From assembly GCF_001598275.1 (NCBI RefSeq), contig NZ_BCYQ01000005.1, positions 1 through 64,000 of the forward strand: a stretch of DNA of 64,000 nucleotides, in the 5' to 3' direction. Both the position numbers and the translations under genes were made by a program. Source of the stretch: Moraxella oblonga NBRC 102422 (GTDB lineage: Bacteria > Pseudomonadota > Gammaproteobacteria > Pseudomonadales > Moraxellaceae). The notes below the pieces were generated by a model. The model was not told the DNA's origin. It worked only from the letters and a program-made list of their open reading frames with translations, and searched no databases. This document shows positions 17,770-28,112 of the stretch, in pieces. The first letter of the stretch is position 1. Each line of letters starts with the position of its first letter.

Positions 17770-19857
17770 ATGCCAACGCCCGTCCACACACCCAAAACAT
17801 TTACCGCCCTACCCACCACTCGCCCACACACGCCCACGCTTGACCGTGTGGATTTGCCATCTGATTTAAAGACTCTAAGCCATGATGAGCTGTGCGTATT
17901 GGCGGACGAATTGCGTGAATTTTTGCTATATTCGGTAGGGCAATCTGGCGGTCATTTTGGGGCGAATTTGGGCGTGGTGGAGCTGACGGTTGCCTTGCAC
18001 ACCATTTATAACGCCCCTTATGATAAACTTGTCTGGGACGTCGGTCATCAGGCATACGCTCACAAGGCTTTGACAGGGCGTAAAGATAAGCTCACTAGCA
18101 TTCGTAGTCGGGGTGGACTGACCGCCTTTCCTGAAAGAAGCGAGAGCGAGTACGACACTTTTGGCGTAGGGCATAGCTCCACATCTATCTCGGCAGGGCT
18201 TGGCATGAGTCTTGCCAGTCGTATCAAAGGTGAACATCGCAAAGTCGTGGCAATCATCGGTGATGGAGCGATGACAGGGGGTATGGCGTTTGAGGCGATG
18301 AATGATGCGGTGCAACAAAATGCTGATTTGACAGTGGTTTTAAATGACAATGACATGTCTATTTCGCAGGCCATTGGTGGATTTAGTCGTCATTTGGCAA
18401 AACTGTGGCAACGGGGGTTGGCATTTGACATTGATAAATATGGTAACATTCTTATGGTTAAGCGAGAAATCAGTGCTGATGACCGCCGTGTCCGCCACTA
18501 TTTACACATGGCAACGGACGCTAAGGAAACCTTGGAGAAAATCCCTGCCAAACTTGGTACAAATCTTGTCCAAAACATCGGCAATCTTTTGGGCAAAAAC
18601 GCTCCACCCATGCCCCTATCAGATAAAATTGCCGAAAAAGTGCACGACCACATTTTTCCTGACAATCTGTTTAAAGCAATCGGCTTTACCTATCTTGGAC
18701 CTTTTGATGGGCATGATTTACCAAAACTTCTACAAGTTTTTGAGCGAGCCAAAAACCTAAGTGGGGCGGTACTGATTCATGTGCATACGGTCAAAGGCAA
18801 GGGCTTTTTGCCTGCCGAAAATGACCCCATCACCTATCACGCCATTGGCAAAATTCCAAAGACCACCACACCAAAAAGCGATAAACTGACACCCAAAAAA
18901 TACTCCGATGTCTTTGGTGAGTGGCTTATGGATAAAGGTAATGACAAAGAGCTGGTTGCCATCACTCCTGCCATGTGCGAAGGCTCTGGCATGGTGGATT
19001 TTGCCAAAACTTATCCTACCAAATTTTTTGATGTAGCGATTGCCGAACAGCACGCCATCACTTTGGCAGGTGGCATGGCAACAGGTGGGCTAAAACCTGT
19101 GGTAGCAATTTACTCCACTTTTTTACAACGGGGTTATGACCAATTTGTCCATGATGTCGCCCTACAAAATTTGGACGTAACTTTTGCCATTGACCGAGCA
19201 GGGCTTGTGGGTGAGGACGGAGCAACGCACGCAGGGGTGTTTGACTTGGCATATATGCGTTGTATACCCAATGTCATTATTGCTACCCCATCAGATGAGC
19301 ATGAGTGCTATCATCTATTGAACGCTTGTTATGAGTATCAAGGCACATCTGCCATTCGCTATCCACGAGGGGCAGGCGTGGGGCGTGAGATTATCAAAGA
19401 TGATAAAAAATTCGCCATTGGTAAGGCCAATGTTGTTTGGCGGTCGGATAATTTTACCAATAAATCAGACAAAAAAGTGGCGGTTTTGGCATTTGGTACA
19501 CGTCTACATGACGCTCTATCCGCCAGTCAAGAGTTCGCTCATACCACCCACACACCCATCACGGTGGTGGACATGAGATGGGTCAAACCGCTTGATACAG
19601 CATTGATAGATGAGCTTATTCACCAAAACATCACGCACATCATCACAGTAGAAGAACATCAGCTCATGGGTGGGGCAGGCTCTGCGGTGAATGAATATTT
19701 GGCAAGTCGTGGCATAACTTTACCGATTAAAAATCTTGGCATTAAGGACGAATTTATCGCTCACGGCTCGCACGCCGAGCAGTTAGCCGAATGTGGGCTT
19801 GATGAACAGGGGATTTTGGGGACTTTAACCAAATTTATCAATAAAAATCAGGAATGA
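17770..19857 (+). CDS. dxs: 1-deoxy-D-xylulose-5-phosphate synthase
   Basis: Dxs condenses pyruvate and glyceraldehyde 3-phosphate with thiamine diphosphate, the first step of the MEP isoprenoid pathway. The 695-residue protein shows [17 protein letters not shown], the TPP/Mg motif GDGAMTGG at 164-171, and the pyrimidine-domain segment [19 protein letters not shown]. The start is not certain: ATG 17770 gives a slightly long, Pro/Thr-rich N-terminus, and a TTG at 17755 would add five residues. The next gene begins three bases after the stop. dxr lies at the other end of the window. Confidence 0.95.
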   Translation: MPTPVHTPKTFTALPTTRPHTPTLDRVDLPSDLKTLSHDELCVLADELREFLLYSVGQSGGHFGANLGVVELTVALHTIYNAPYDKLVWDVGHQAYAHKALTGRKDKLTSIRSRGGLTAFPERSESEYDTFGVGHSSTSISAGLGMSLASRIKGEHRKVVAIIGDGAMTGGMAFEAMNDAVQQNADLTVVLNDNDMSISQAIGGFSRHLAKLWQRGLAFDIDKYGNILMVKREISADDRRVRHYLHMATDAKETLEKIPAKLGTNLVQNIGNLLGKNAPPMPLSDKIAEKVHDHIFPDNLFKAIGFTYLGPFDGHDLPKLLQVFERAKNLSGAVLIHVHTVKGKGFLPAENDPITYHAIGKIPKTTTPKSDKLTPKKYSDVFGEWLMDKGNDKELVAITPAMCEGSGMVDFAKTYPTKFFDVAIAEQHAITLAGGMATGGLKPVVAIYSTFLQRGYDQFVHDVALQNLDVTFAIDRAGLVGEDGATHAGVFDLAYMRCIPNVIIATPSDEHECYHLLNACYEYQGTSAIRYPRGAGVGREIIKDDKKFAIGKANVVWRSDNFTNKSDKKVAVLAFGTRLHDALSASQEFAHTTHTPITVVDMRWVKPLDTALIDELIHQNITHIITVEEHQLMGGAGSAVNEYLASRGITLPIKNLGIKDEFIAHGSHAEQLAECGLDEQGILGTLTKFINKNQE

Positions 19858-19860
19858 ATA

Positions 19861-20322
19861 ATGATAAAAGTCTCTGCTTTATTGAGTTTGGCACTTTGTC
19901 TTGTGGCTTGTCAGCAAACCAATGATTTGTCTAAAACATCCAAACCTGACTATTGCCACCATATACAAAAAGTAGATTATAATCTGTACGAAGTACTAAA
20001 ACTGGGTATGAATGGCGATTTTTCGGACATGGTGATTGCCAATCAGCCTTTATTGTCAAAAAATGCTTTTAAGAACATTGAACTTGTTAATGACCCCATC
20101 ATCACTGAAAACATCAGCTTAAACATCAAAATCAAAGATGATGGCATCATTAGATCACAGCCTAGCACACCTTCTATTGCATTGGTGGTTGATGGCAAAA
20201 AAGTACAGTTTTTTAATGTGTACGATTATTTACTTGAAAAAGAAATGACATTGTCTTTTGCCAATAATGATTTGGCATTATCCACTTTTGAGCAATTAAA
20301 ATTTGTAAATTGCCAACAGTAA
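19861..20322 (+). CDS. Lipoprotein of unknown function
   Basis: A 153-residue lipoprotein with signal peptide and lipobox LVAC (MIKVSALLSLALCLVAC). It is otherwise unrecognised; the mature region has two cysteines (YC and VNC) that could pair and a mixed beta-rich composition. It starts three bases after the dxs stop, so it is probably expressed with dxs, although that gives no hint of function. Confidence 0.7.
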   Translation: MIKVSALLSLALCLVACQQTNDLSKTSKPDYCHHIQKVDYNLYEVLKLGMNGDFSDMVIANQPLLSKNAFKNIELVNDPIITENISLNIKIKDDGIIRSQPSTPSIALVVDGKKVQFFNVYDYLLEKEMTLSFANNDLALSTFEQLKFVNCQQ

Positions 20323-20442
20323 ACTGACTAAAAACCACGAAAAATCATGGTAATTTGCCCTTAATTTTTGTATAATGACGGATTATTTTGCACGATGAAT
20401 GCAAAATCATTCTTTAATCAGTAAACGTTTGTAAGGTGTGTT

Positions 20443-21273
20443 ATGGAACCTATGGTGGTGATTGCCTCTCAAGTGGCAAAAAGAGTCGGTCATGAGATTT
20501 TCAAAGCCCATGAAAACCGTCATCGCATTGATTTGGGCGTAGAATCCAAAGGGGTAGATGGTCTTGTTACCAAGATTGACCGTTATGCCGAAGAGCTGAC
20601 CATTTCTTTGTTAAAAGAAAGTTATCCCAAACATTCATTTTTGGGCGAAGAATTTGGGCTCCAAGAAGGCAAGGGAGCAGATGCTGATTGGTGCTTTATC
20701 ATTGACCCCCTAGACGGCACTCAAAATTTTGTGCATGGTTTTCCGCATTTTTGCGTTTCTATCGGCATTCAACACAAAGGCATCACACAGCATGGCGTGG
20801 TCTATGACCCTGTGCGTGATGAGTTGTTTACTGCCAGTCGTGGTCGTGGAGCAAGCCTAAACCAACGCCGTATCAATGTATCATCTCATACCAGCGTTGC
20901 GGACGGTTTATTTACCACAGGACACCCCTACGAACGTATGATTGATGGCGTACGTACCAGTTTTGCTCGTCAGCATTTTGCCAGCCTACAAGCCATTTGT
21001 GAAAATGGTGGGCAAGTTCGCCGTACAGGGTCAGCAGCCCTTGATTTGTGCCATGTTGCTTGTGGTCGTTTTGACGGCTATTTTGAAATGAGTATCAAAC
21101 CGTGGGATATTTGTGCAGGTGAGCTGATTGTTACCGAAGCTCGTGGTGTGGTGGTAGACCACAAAGGTGGCAACAACGCCATGAATATTGGCTCAATTTT
21201 TGCCTGTAACCCCAAAATGCTAAAATCACTCATGCAAACCGTTATTCCTACTTGGGAAAACGTGCTGGGCTAA
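20443..21273 (+). CDS. suhB: SuhB, inositol-1-monophosphatase family
   Basis: A 276-residue member of the IMPase family. The metal-binding residues are visible: GEE (68-70), Asp88 and Asp91 in IIDPLDGTQNF, and the later WDICAGELIVTEARG. In E. coli SuhB hydrolyses inositol 1-phosphate in vitro but is best known as part of the rRNA antitermination complex. The segment CENGGQVRRTGSAALDL is also typical. It stands alone between two lipoprotein genes. Confidence 0.93.
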   Translation: MEPMVVIASQVAKRVGHEIFKAHENRHRIDLGVESKGVDGLVTKIDRYAEELTISLLKESYPKHSFLGEEFGLQEGKGADADWCFIIDPLDGTQNFVHGFPHFCVSIGIQHKGITQHGVVYDPVRDELFTASRGRGASLNQRRINVSSHTSVADGLFTTGHPYERMIDGVRTSFARQHFASLQAICENGGQVRRTGSAALDLCHVACGRFDGYFEMSIKPWDICAGELIVTEARGVVVDHKGGNNAMNIGSIFACNPKMLKSLMQTVIPTWENVLG

Positions 21274-21299
21274 ATCTTCAATTTTTTAGGATATTTATC

Positions 21300-21911
21300 A
21301 TGAATAAAACCCTCCTCACCACCGCAGTTGTGGCAGTATTTGCACTCACAGGTTGCCAAACTACCGCTCAAAGTGCCAAACAAAGCACCACCTCAGTTGT
21401 CAAAAAAACCCAAACCACTCAACCTAAACAAGCCGTTCAAACTCAGGCAAAACAGCAAGTACAAACCCAAGCTGTACAAGCCCAAAGCCAAGCAGAAGCT
21501 TATCAAGCCGAACTTGCTAGAAAAATTGAACTGTCTAAACAACAAGCCCAAGCCGAGATTGAACGCAGAATGGCATTGGATAAACAAATGGCGGAGCAAG
21601 CCCATGCTCGTGTTGCCCAACAAGCTCAACAACACACCAATACCGCCCAAACTCAATATATGTACATGTGCAATATGGGTGCAACCGTCAAAGCGGTCTA
21701 TGATTCAAACAACGACACCGCCAAACTCAACGTATATGCCCCAATTTTGAGCCTAAGTAATCAAGATCTCAATCTCAAACTTGCACCGTCTGGCTCAGGT
21801 TCGCTATACACCAACGGTAAATATGAATGGCACACCAAAGATGGTTTGGGTATATTTTCAGCCAAAGGTAGTCCACATCAGCTCAACTGCGAAGGCGATG
21901 TGATGCCATAA
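21300..21911 (+). CDS. Gln/Ala-rich coiled-coil lipoprotein
   Basis: A 203-residue lipoprotein (lipobox LTGC, Cys at about residue 17). Residues 20-120 are very rich in Gln, Ala, Lys and Thr and look like a long helix or coiled coil; the C-terminal 75 residues form a compact domain with two cysteines (MCNM, LNCEG). I start at ATG 21300, which gives the signal peptide. An open frame from 21252 overlaps suhB and has no support. Function is not recognised; the design resembles envelope-spanning lipoproteins. Confidence 0.8.
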   Translation: MNKTLLTTAVVAVFALTGCQTTAQSAKQSTTSVVKKTQTTQPKQAVQTQAKQQVQTQAVQAQSQAEAYQAELARKIELSKQQAQAEIERRMALDKQMAEQAHARVAQQAQQHTNTAQTQYMYMCNMGATVKAVYDSNNDTAKLNVYAPILSLSNQDLNLKLAPSGSGSLYTNGKYEWHTKDGLGIFSAKGSPHQLNCEGDVMP

Positions 21912-21930
21912 GCCACCACACAAGCATATT

Positions 21931-21962
21931 AAAAAAGCGTATGTCATCATACGCTTTTTTAT
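21931..21962. terminator. Bidirectional terminator
   Basis: AAAAAAGCGTATG-TCAT-CATACGCTTTTTT is a perfect 13-base stem between convergent genes. Confidence 0.92.
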
Positions 21963-22250
21963 TTACATCGCCTGTCCTTGTGCCAACTGACTCATCAGCG
22001 ACCCCATCGCAAATATAAATACCACAATATACACACCCATCATGATAAAAAAGCGTTTCATGGTGGTTACTTGGTCATCATCCATTTCGTCCCGCTGACT
22101 AAAAAAGTAGCCAATTTGGACAAAGGGTGAAAAGAAAATCCCCAAAATCAAAAAGAGCGTATTGCTTGACATGATAATCAAGGATTTTACCCAATAAACC
22201 AACACTGCAATTGACACAATTGCCAAAAGTGTCATTATCAACATAAACAT
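21963..22250 (-). CDS. Small membrane protein of unknown function
   Basis: A 95-residue protein with three hydrophobic segments (about 3-25, 30-50 and 68-90) and a charged loop (SQRDEMDDDQVTT) between the second and third. It is not recognised. Several in-frame ATGs crowd the N-terminus, so the start could be the second methionine. It is a single gene ending at a strong terminator shared with the lipoprotein at 21300-21911. Confidence 0.65.
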   Translation of the reverse strand: MFMLIMTLLAIVSIAVLVYWVKSLIIMSSNTLFLILGIFFSPFVQIGYFFSQRDEMDDDQVTTMKRFFIMMGVYIVVFIFAMGSLMSQLAQGQAM

Positions 22251-22492
22251 GTCTCCATGAGTGAACTGTTGTCATTATAAACAAAACATACTCATCGGTC
22301 AATGTATAATTTTACAAGATAGCAACAAAACGGTAAAATTTTTCACCCTGTTTTGCCTCATTTGCAAATCCGCATAACTTTTAATGAATTCATACCATAA
22401 CGCTTGGTTATAAGTCAATGCCATATTAATAATTAATTTTACAAAATGTACAATGATGTAAAATCAATTTAATATAAACCCATAAATAAATT

Positions 22493-23579
22493 GTGAGTAT
22501 ATTTATTGGCTTACTTGCCTTGACTGAGTTCGCCCAAGTGCCAAGTCAAGCCGTTACCGCAAGCGAGCAAGTGCAAGCTAGCCAAACAAGTGGCGGAGCA
22601 ACGACTGCCGACAGCTTAAAGCTAATGACATCACTTGAAAGCAAACGCCCTGACGAACCCATCAAACCCATCGCCATTCCCACCGTTGACAACCCAAAAG
22701 CGGTCGCACTTGGGCAAAAATTGTGGTTTGACACTCGCCTTTCTAAGTCTGTCGTGCAACTCCTGCCACAACCTAGCCATGGGCGGTACGGACAACATGA
22801 CCACGTCCATCGGACACAAATGGGCAGAAGGTCCGATTAACTCACCCACCGTGCTAAACAGCGGTCTTGCCATCGCTCAGTTTTGGGACGGACGAGCCAA
22901 AAACTTACAAGAACAAGCAGGTGGCCCGATTGAAAACCCACTTGAAATGGCGTCCACCCACGAACATGTGGTGGCGGTGTTAAACAGCATTCCTGCCTAT
23001 CAAGACAAGTTCAAATCGGCATTTAGCGACTATACGGACGCCATCACCATTGAGCAGGTTACCAAAGCATTGGCAAGTTTTGAAGATACGCTAGTTACGC
23101 CAAACAGTCGTTTTGATAAGTGGCTTGCTGGCGATGACAATGCCATTACCGAGCAAGAATTGCGTGGCTATCAGACCTTTAAAAGCTCAGGCTGTGTGGC
23201 GTGCCATAATGGCAAGCTGCTCGGCGGTGGCTCATTCCAAAAATTTGGCGTGTTTGAGTAATACACCACCAAAAATCTTGCCAAAGGTCGCTTTGCGGTA
23301 ACGGGCAACCCTGATGACAAACTCAAATTTAAAGTGCCAACCCTGCGCAACATTGAGCTGACTTACCCCTACTTCCATGATGGTCAAGTCAATTCACTCG
23401 AAGAAGCGGTTAAAATCATGGGTAAAATTCAGCTCAACAAGGACTTTACCGATGAAGAACTTGCTGATGTGATGGCATTCTTAAAAACTTTGACAGGCGA
23501 ACAGCCCAAATTCCAGCACCCAATCCTACCACCATCCAACCCCAACACCCCCAAACCCAATCCGTTTAGCAAGTCCTAA
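22493..23579 (+). pseudogene. Broken di-heme cytochrome c peroxidase
   Basis: Remnant of a periplasmic bacterial cytochrome c peroxidase, which reduces hydrogen peroxide with electrons from cytochrome c. The heme motifs survive: CNSCH (near 22760) and CVACH (near 23195), along with the MGGTDN, GPINSPTVLN and FWDGRAKNLQEQAGGP segments of the family. Two lesions break it: a frame change near 22750, just before the first CxxCH, best explained by an eight-base deletion, and a TAA stop at 23259-23261. The C-terminal part (VPTLRNIELTYPYFHDG) then continues in the same frame. A GTG at 22493 begins a leader-like peptide. Confidence 0.85.
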
Positions 23580-23590
23580 GGACGGACAAC

Positions 23591-23623
23591 AAAAAAAGAT
23601 AATCCTGTGGGGTTGTCTTTTTG
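23591..23623 (+). terminator. Terminator after the peroxidase remnant
   Basis: AAAAAGATAATCC and GGGGTTGTCTTTTT form a hairpin with several G-U pairs and a T run. Confidence 0.55.
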
Positions 23624-23675
23624 TACAAAAGTTCACCAAATTAAATTTCCCACCCCCAAATTTTATGTTATGATA

Positions 23676-23937
23676 TAGGGCGTGTTGAACCTTGATAACA
23701 CTTTTTACAATTTGACAATATTATAGAAATAGATTTGTCGTTTTTGCATTAAAAATGGCTACCCGACCACTTAACGTAAAATTAAGATTGGTCTAAATTT
23801 CAGGCGATGAGTGGTCGGGTGTTTTTCATCGTCAAAAGCTTGTTTGATAGAATGACTATCAAACTTCACTTTTTCCTTGAAAAACGTGCGATTTTTCTCA
23901 TTTTTAATGGCAAATACAAAAGTTCAACACACCCTAA
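23676..23937. mobile_element. MITE-like element with TA target duplication
   Basis: The ends are inverted repeats: GGGCGTGTTGAACCTT on the left, and on the right, read in reverse, GGGTGTGTTGAACTTT. Each is bordered by TA, as expected for a Tc1/IS630-type or similar target duplication. Inside, CCCGACCACT and AGTGGTCGGG form a second inverted repeat. At about 260 bases it has no full transposase, so it is a non-autonomous element. It lies directly upstream of the DUF2339 gene and supplies a false upstream extension to that open frame. Confidence 0.75.
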
Positions 23938-23959
23938 CAAAAAACTTGGAGCGTGGCAA

Positions 23960-26900
23960 ATGGCGTTTTTGGTGATTGTGGTCATTATTTTGTCTCTAAT
24001 GGTGTGGGGGCATAAAAGTCAGCTGAATGAGCTTAGTGAACAGCTTGATGAGTTGCAAAATGAATTAAGTCGCCTACGCAAAGAGCTGGACAAACAAAAA
24101 CATACCAATCATGTTCAGTATCATAAAGACCTCATCAATGCCATTGGCAACAAACTTGACATGCCCTATGGCACGCCTGCCGAACCAACCACCCCACACC
24201 AATCACCCCAATCTTTACCCAAGCCATTATCCGAGTCATCGCTCGACTGGACTGCCACGCCTTTAAACCCCACAGCGAACAACGTCAGCGAAATTCCAAC
24301 TCACACAACCACACAAACCGAGCAACCAACCGAGCCTCTCGTTGAGCAACCGCTCGAACAAACCGCACCTATTGCCACACAAACCCTACCCACCAATACA
24401 AAAGAAAATACAAAAGACCAAGCACGCCCCAATTTTAAGAAAAAAATCAAACCAAGCCACAATTCACACCACAATCCAAGCCCAATGTCCGCCATACAGC
24501 CTATGCTAGCGTGGTTTGGCAAGGGCAATCCGATTTTAAAAGTTGGCATTGCCCTGCTGTTTTTGGGCTTGGCGTTTTTATTAAAATTGGCAAGCCATTA
24601 TATTGAGACCCCAATTTGGCTACGCTATTTGGCGGTGGGCGTATCAGGGCTTGTGGCGACAGGCGTGGGACTACGCCTAACCCAAAAACGCCGTGAGTAT
24701 GGCTTGATTTTACAAGGCTTTGGCTTGGCGGTGATGTATTTGACCACTTTGGCATCGCTCAAACTGGCTCATCTGCTCTCGCCTACCACCGCCTTTGTGT
24801 TAATGGTGCTGGCGGTCGTTGCCAAAATCGCCCTTGCCGTGCGTCAAGATGCCAAAATCTTGGCACAAATCGCCCTAATTGGTGGCTTGGCAACACCCCT
24901 ACTGACCGCCACAGGCAGTAACAATTATCTGGCATTATTTACTTATTTGGCGGTGCTTAATACAGGCATTGCCGTCATTGCCAACTGGCGGGCGTGGCGT
25001 AGTTTGAACGCCATTAGCGTGGTCGGGACTTTTGCCCTTGCCTTTTTGTGGCAAGGTGGGCTTGACGATGGGCAAAGGCTTGGGGCATGGTTTGCCAGCA
25101 GTGTGTTTGGCGTTTATCATTTGGTGTTGTATGGCTATATGGTGTGTGCGTACAGTCGCACTTGCACCAGCGAACAGTTGCCGTCCCTTGCCAATGACGC
25201 ACCGCTTGCCGTGATTTTTGAGCATTATATTAAGTCGGGCTTGCAAGCGGGCAAGGTGGACGCAGGCGTGCTGTTTGGCAGTGCTTTTGCAGGCTTTTTG
25301 TTTTTGTACAATGCTGTAACGCTGTTGGGCGATAAGACGACAATGCTTGTGGCGTGGGGTTTGGCAGGGCTATATGCAGTGTTTGCTTTCATAACAAAAA
25401 CCGATAAGGACAATGAGCCAACCCTTGCCTATGCCTTATGGCTGTTGGTGGGCTTGTTTGTGGCACTTGGTGTTGGGCTTGGTTTTGATGATAACTTGGC
25501 GATTGGGCTGTGGGCATTGCAAGGGGCGTTGGTTTATGCCTTTGGACTGCGTCAAAAAGCGGTGCAGGTGCGTTGTTTTGCCTTATTATTGTTTGTGTTA
25601 AGTGCGGTTTTGTGGTTTGGCGAATATCACGGCTCGTATGGCGAACACATTTTGGCAGGCAATGGCTATGGCTCGCTGTGGCAAGTGTTGGCAGGGTTTT
25701 TGGTCTATGGGCTGTGGAGCAATTGGCAAGGCGAAACCAACTCTGCTCACTGGGAAACGGGTGCCCAAAATACAGGCTTGGGCTTAACCCTAACGCACGC
25801 TCTGATTTTGCCAAGTTTGTGGTTTAATGAGCTTGTTACCACTTGGGTGCTGATTGTTGGACTTATCCTGCTTGGCGTGTGGGCGTATCGGACTTATCAT
25901 AAAGTGGTGGCGGTGTTTGCCCCTGTTGCCTGTGCGTGGACTTTGATTTATGCCATTGATTTACTTAATAATATTGGCATTGTTAGCCTAAGTGCAGGGC
26001 TTGCCATACTGATTTTGGCAGGGGCGTTACACCTTAATCCACACCAAAACAAAAGCCCACACCAACACAAACCGTCATCTTTATTAACAAGCTCTGGCGT
26101 TTTGGTAATTTTATTTGGGTTAATCGGCTTAATGGCAGGCTTTGGCTCGCTTTTGGAAAATCGCATTATTGATAATAACTTGCATTTTGGTTGGTCTTTG
26201 TGGGCAAGTTTTGCCGTACTTACAGCCTTTATCAAACTTGCCAAAGTTGCCCTAAAACGCCATTGGCACGCCCTTGCCGTGATAAGTTTGGGCTTTGAGC
26301 CATTGATGGCATTAACCCTTATCAATGCGATTTTGGAAAGTTCAACCACGCTTGCCCTTGCCGCGCTTGGTGTGGCAAGTGCCATTTTGGGGGCGATAAT
26401 CATTGCTAGCCAAGCACTACGCCCCTTATGGGTAAGCCGTGTACATTTTGCCAACCTTGCCATTGTACTGATGGTGGCAAGTCTAATGCTTGTCCAAAGT
26501 CCGCTGACTGCCCTTTCTCATCTGTGGGGCGTGGCAAGTTTGGCGGTGCTTGGGGCGGTTTTGTTCGTGCCGTATTTTGGGCGGTTTGATAAGGCATATG
26601 GACAATGGGACGTGCTGTCGTGCCTTAGCGTGGCAAGCGTTTGGCTGGTTGATGTGGCGGTTTCACAACCTGTGGCGATTGGTAGCAGGTTACCCCTTAT
26701 CAATGCGGTGGATATGGTGCAGGTAGGCTTGGGAGCATTATTTATCAAGGCATTAAACACCCAAGCAATGAGCGTTTACCGCTCGCTCCTTATCAAAGCA
26801 GGGGCGGTGCTGGTGTGGCTTTGTGTCAGTGCGGTGGTGGTGCGGACTTGGCATTTTTATGGCGGTGTGGCGTGGGATTTTGGGGTGTTGTTTGGTGATT

Positions 26901-27163
26901 TTGGCATTCAGACCAGTTTGTCCCTGCTTTGGGCGGTGATGGGCATTGGGCTGATGATGGCAGGCACAAAACGACAGGCTCGCTCGCTGTGGGTGGTGGG
27001 TGTCAGTTTGATTGGCGTGGTGGTGGTCAAATTGTTTTTGGTTGATTTGGGTAACAGTGGGGGCGTGGCTCGCATTGTGTCGTTTATTGGTGTGGGGCTT
27101 GGGCTTTTATTGGTGGGGTGGTTTGCTCCTGTGCCACCAAAGGTTGATGATGAGAATGAATAG
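23960..27163 (+). CDS. DUF2339 multi-pass membrane protein
   Basis: A very large membrane protein (1067 residues). After one N-terminal membrane segment come a short coiled coil (LNELSEQLDELQNELSRL), a Pro/Thr/Gln-rich linker of about 130 residues, and then roughly 25-28 hydrophobic segments, the hallmark of DUF2339 proteins. Their function is unknown. The start at 23960 gives MAFLVIVVIILSLMVWG and has GGAG about nine bases upstream. The frame stays open back to 23807, but that extension is the MITE-like element. Confidence 0.88.
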   Translation: MAFLVIVVIILSLMVWGHKSQLNELSEQLDELQNELSRLRKELDKQKHTNHVQYHKDLINAIGNKLDMPYGTPAEPTTPHQSPQSLPKPLSESSLDWTATPLNPTANNVSEIPTHTTTQTEQPTEPLVEQPLEQTAPIATQTLPTNTKENTKDQARPNFKKKIKPSHNSHHNPSPMSAIQPMLAWFGKGNPILKVGIALLFLGLAFLLKLASHYIETPIWLRYLAVGVSGLVATGVGLRLTQKRREYGLILQGFGLAVMYLTTLASLKLAHLLSPTTAFVLMVLAVVAKIALAVRQDAKILAQIALIGGLATPLLTATGSNNYLALFTYLAVLNTGIAVIANWRAWRSLNAISVVGTFALAFLWQGGLDDGQRLGAWFASSVFGVYHLVLYGYMVCAYSRTCTSEQLPSLANDAPLAVIFEHYIKSGLQAGKVDAGVLFGSAFAGFLFLYNAVTLLGDKTTMLVAWGLAGLYAVFAFITKTDKDNEPTLAYALWLLVGLFVALGVGLGFDDNLAIGLWALQGALVYAFGLRQKAVQVRCFALLLFVLSAVLWFGEYHGSYGEHILAGNGYGSLWQVLAGFLVYGLWSNWQGETNSAHWETGAQNTGLGLTLTHALILPSLWFNELVTTWVLIVGLILLGVWAYRTYHKVVAVFAPVACAWTLIYAIDLLNNIGIVSLSAGLAILILAGALHLNPHQNKSPHQHKPSSLLTSSGVLVILFGLIGLMAGFGSLLENRIIDNNLHFGWSLWASFAVLTAFIKLAKVALKRHWHALAVISLGFEPLMALTLINAILESSTTLALAALGVASAILGAIIIASQALRPLWVSRVHFANLAIVLMVASLMLVQSPLTALSHLWGVASLAVLGAVLFVPYFGRFDKAYGQWDVLSCLSVASVWLVDVAVSQPVAIGSRLPLINAVDMVQVGLGALFIKALNTQAMSVYRSLLIKAGAVLVWLCVSAVVVRTWHFYGGVAWDFGVLFGDFGIQTSLSLLWAVMGIGLMMAGTKRQARSLWVVGVSLIGVVVVKLFLVDLGNSGGVARIVSFIGVGLGLLLVGWFAPVPPKVDDENE

Positions 27164-27202
27164 GTATTTGGGTTGGATTTTTAAAGTCCAACCCATTTTA
27201 AC

Positions 27203-27982
27203 CTATGCAATAAAAAATACAAACAAATAAAGACAATAAAATAAAGTCATAAATACACAAGTTGCACCGTCCGACAATTTAGAAAAAGTTGCTTTAAATG
27301 AATGTCTTATCTGAATATCATAACTGTATTTAATATATAATAAAAATAACATATAAATGTTTAAGGAAATTAAAAATAAATAAATGCTTTTAAATTCATC
27401 ATTATATTTTTTGATAAAATACGCTTTGTCTGTAATTGTATCTTTATGATGAATATGATAAGCCACACCAACGGCATTATACCCCAAAATTATTTGACGA
27501 AAATTGCGTCTGGGCGTGATGAATTCTACATAAATATTGTCTTGATAGCTGTCATAATGCGGGCAATTCCCTGCGTGAATAAAAGAACAAACAACCGCTT
27601 GTCCGCCCTTGTTGTTTTTTAATAACAATACCGAATCAGACCTTGTACGCACTGATTTGTATTCTGGAATATAATAACTGCCTTTTTGTAATTCTTGACT
27701 TTGAATGAGCTTGTTGGTATTTGGTATGGATAAATATTGCACCATAAAAACAAAATAAGAAATCCCAATGATTAAAGTTGTTTGGGCAATAAAACGATAA
27801 TCTTTAAAAGCACCGCCTTTCTCATCTGAATTATTTTTTGATTGAATAAAGAGTACTAGGGGAAAGCCGACAAAACAGAGAGTCGCACTAGAAAAGTCCA
27901 AGCCCCAAAATACAGTAAACCCCAAAAATACCAATGAAAATAGTACTTTTTTGTTAAACAACTTTATGAAAAATTCATTCAT
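27203..27982 (-). CDS. Membrane protein of unknown function
   Basis: A protein of about 259 residues with two hydrophobic segments near the N-terminus, one near residue 75, and two at the C-terminus; the part in between (about 95-190) is soluble and probably periplasmic, with two cysteines (VVCSF, GNCPH). It is not recognised. I prefer the ATG at 27982 (GGAAAG a few bases upstream); the frame is open to an ATG at 28069 lying inside a perfect 12-base inverted repeat. The next gene on the strand, topA, is on the same strand upstream with a 40-base gap. Confidence 0.6.
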   Translation of the reverse strand: MNEFFIKLFNKKVLFSLVFLGFTVFWGLDFSSATLCFVGFPLVLFIQSKNNSDEKGGAFKDYRFIAQTTLIIGISYFVFMVQYLSIPNTNKLIQSQELQKGSYYIPEYKSVRTRSDSVLLLKNNKGGQAVVCSFIHAGNCPHYDSYQDNIYVEFITPRRNFRQIILGYNAVGVAYHIHHKDTITDKAYFIKKYNDEFKSIYLFLISLNIYMLFLLYIKYSYDIQIRHSFKATFSKLSDGATCVFMTLFYCLYLFVFFIA

Positions 27983-28047
27983 TACTTTCCATGCTAAAAT
28001 CAATGATGATATAAAATGATGATTTCTTAACAATTCAATCATCATTT

Positions 28048-28079
28048 GAGTCGTAAAATCATCATTCATTTTACGACTC
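28048..28079. promoter_or_regulatory. Perfect inverted repeat between topA and the next gene
   Basis: GAGTCGTAAAAT-N8-ATTTTACGACTC. On the minus strand it would fold in the mRNA just after topA and hides the upstream ATG at 28069. It may be a topA terminator without a long T run, or a translation-control hairpin. Confidence 0.5.
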
Positions 28080-28112
28080 TACGATTTATCTATTTATTTC
28101 TCTTTTTCTTTG

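Noticed and set aside
23807-23959. Upstream extension of the DUF2339 reading frame
   Set aside because: The sequence is the right half of a MITE-like element, and a better start with a ribosome site follows at 23960.
25948-26463. Antisense open frame of 171 codons in the DUF2339 gene
   Set aside because: Composition mirrors the hydrophobic repeats of the real gene; no recognisable domain.
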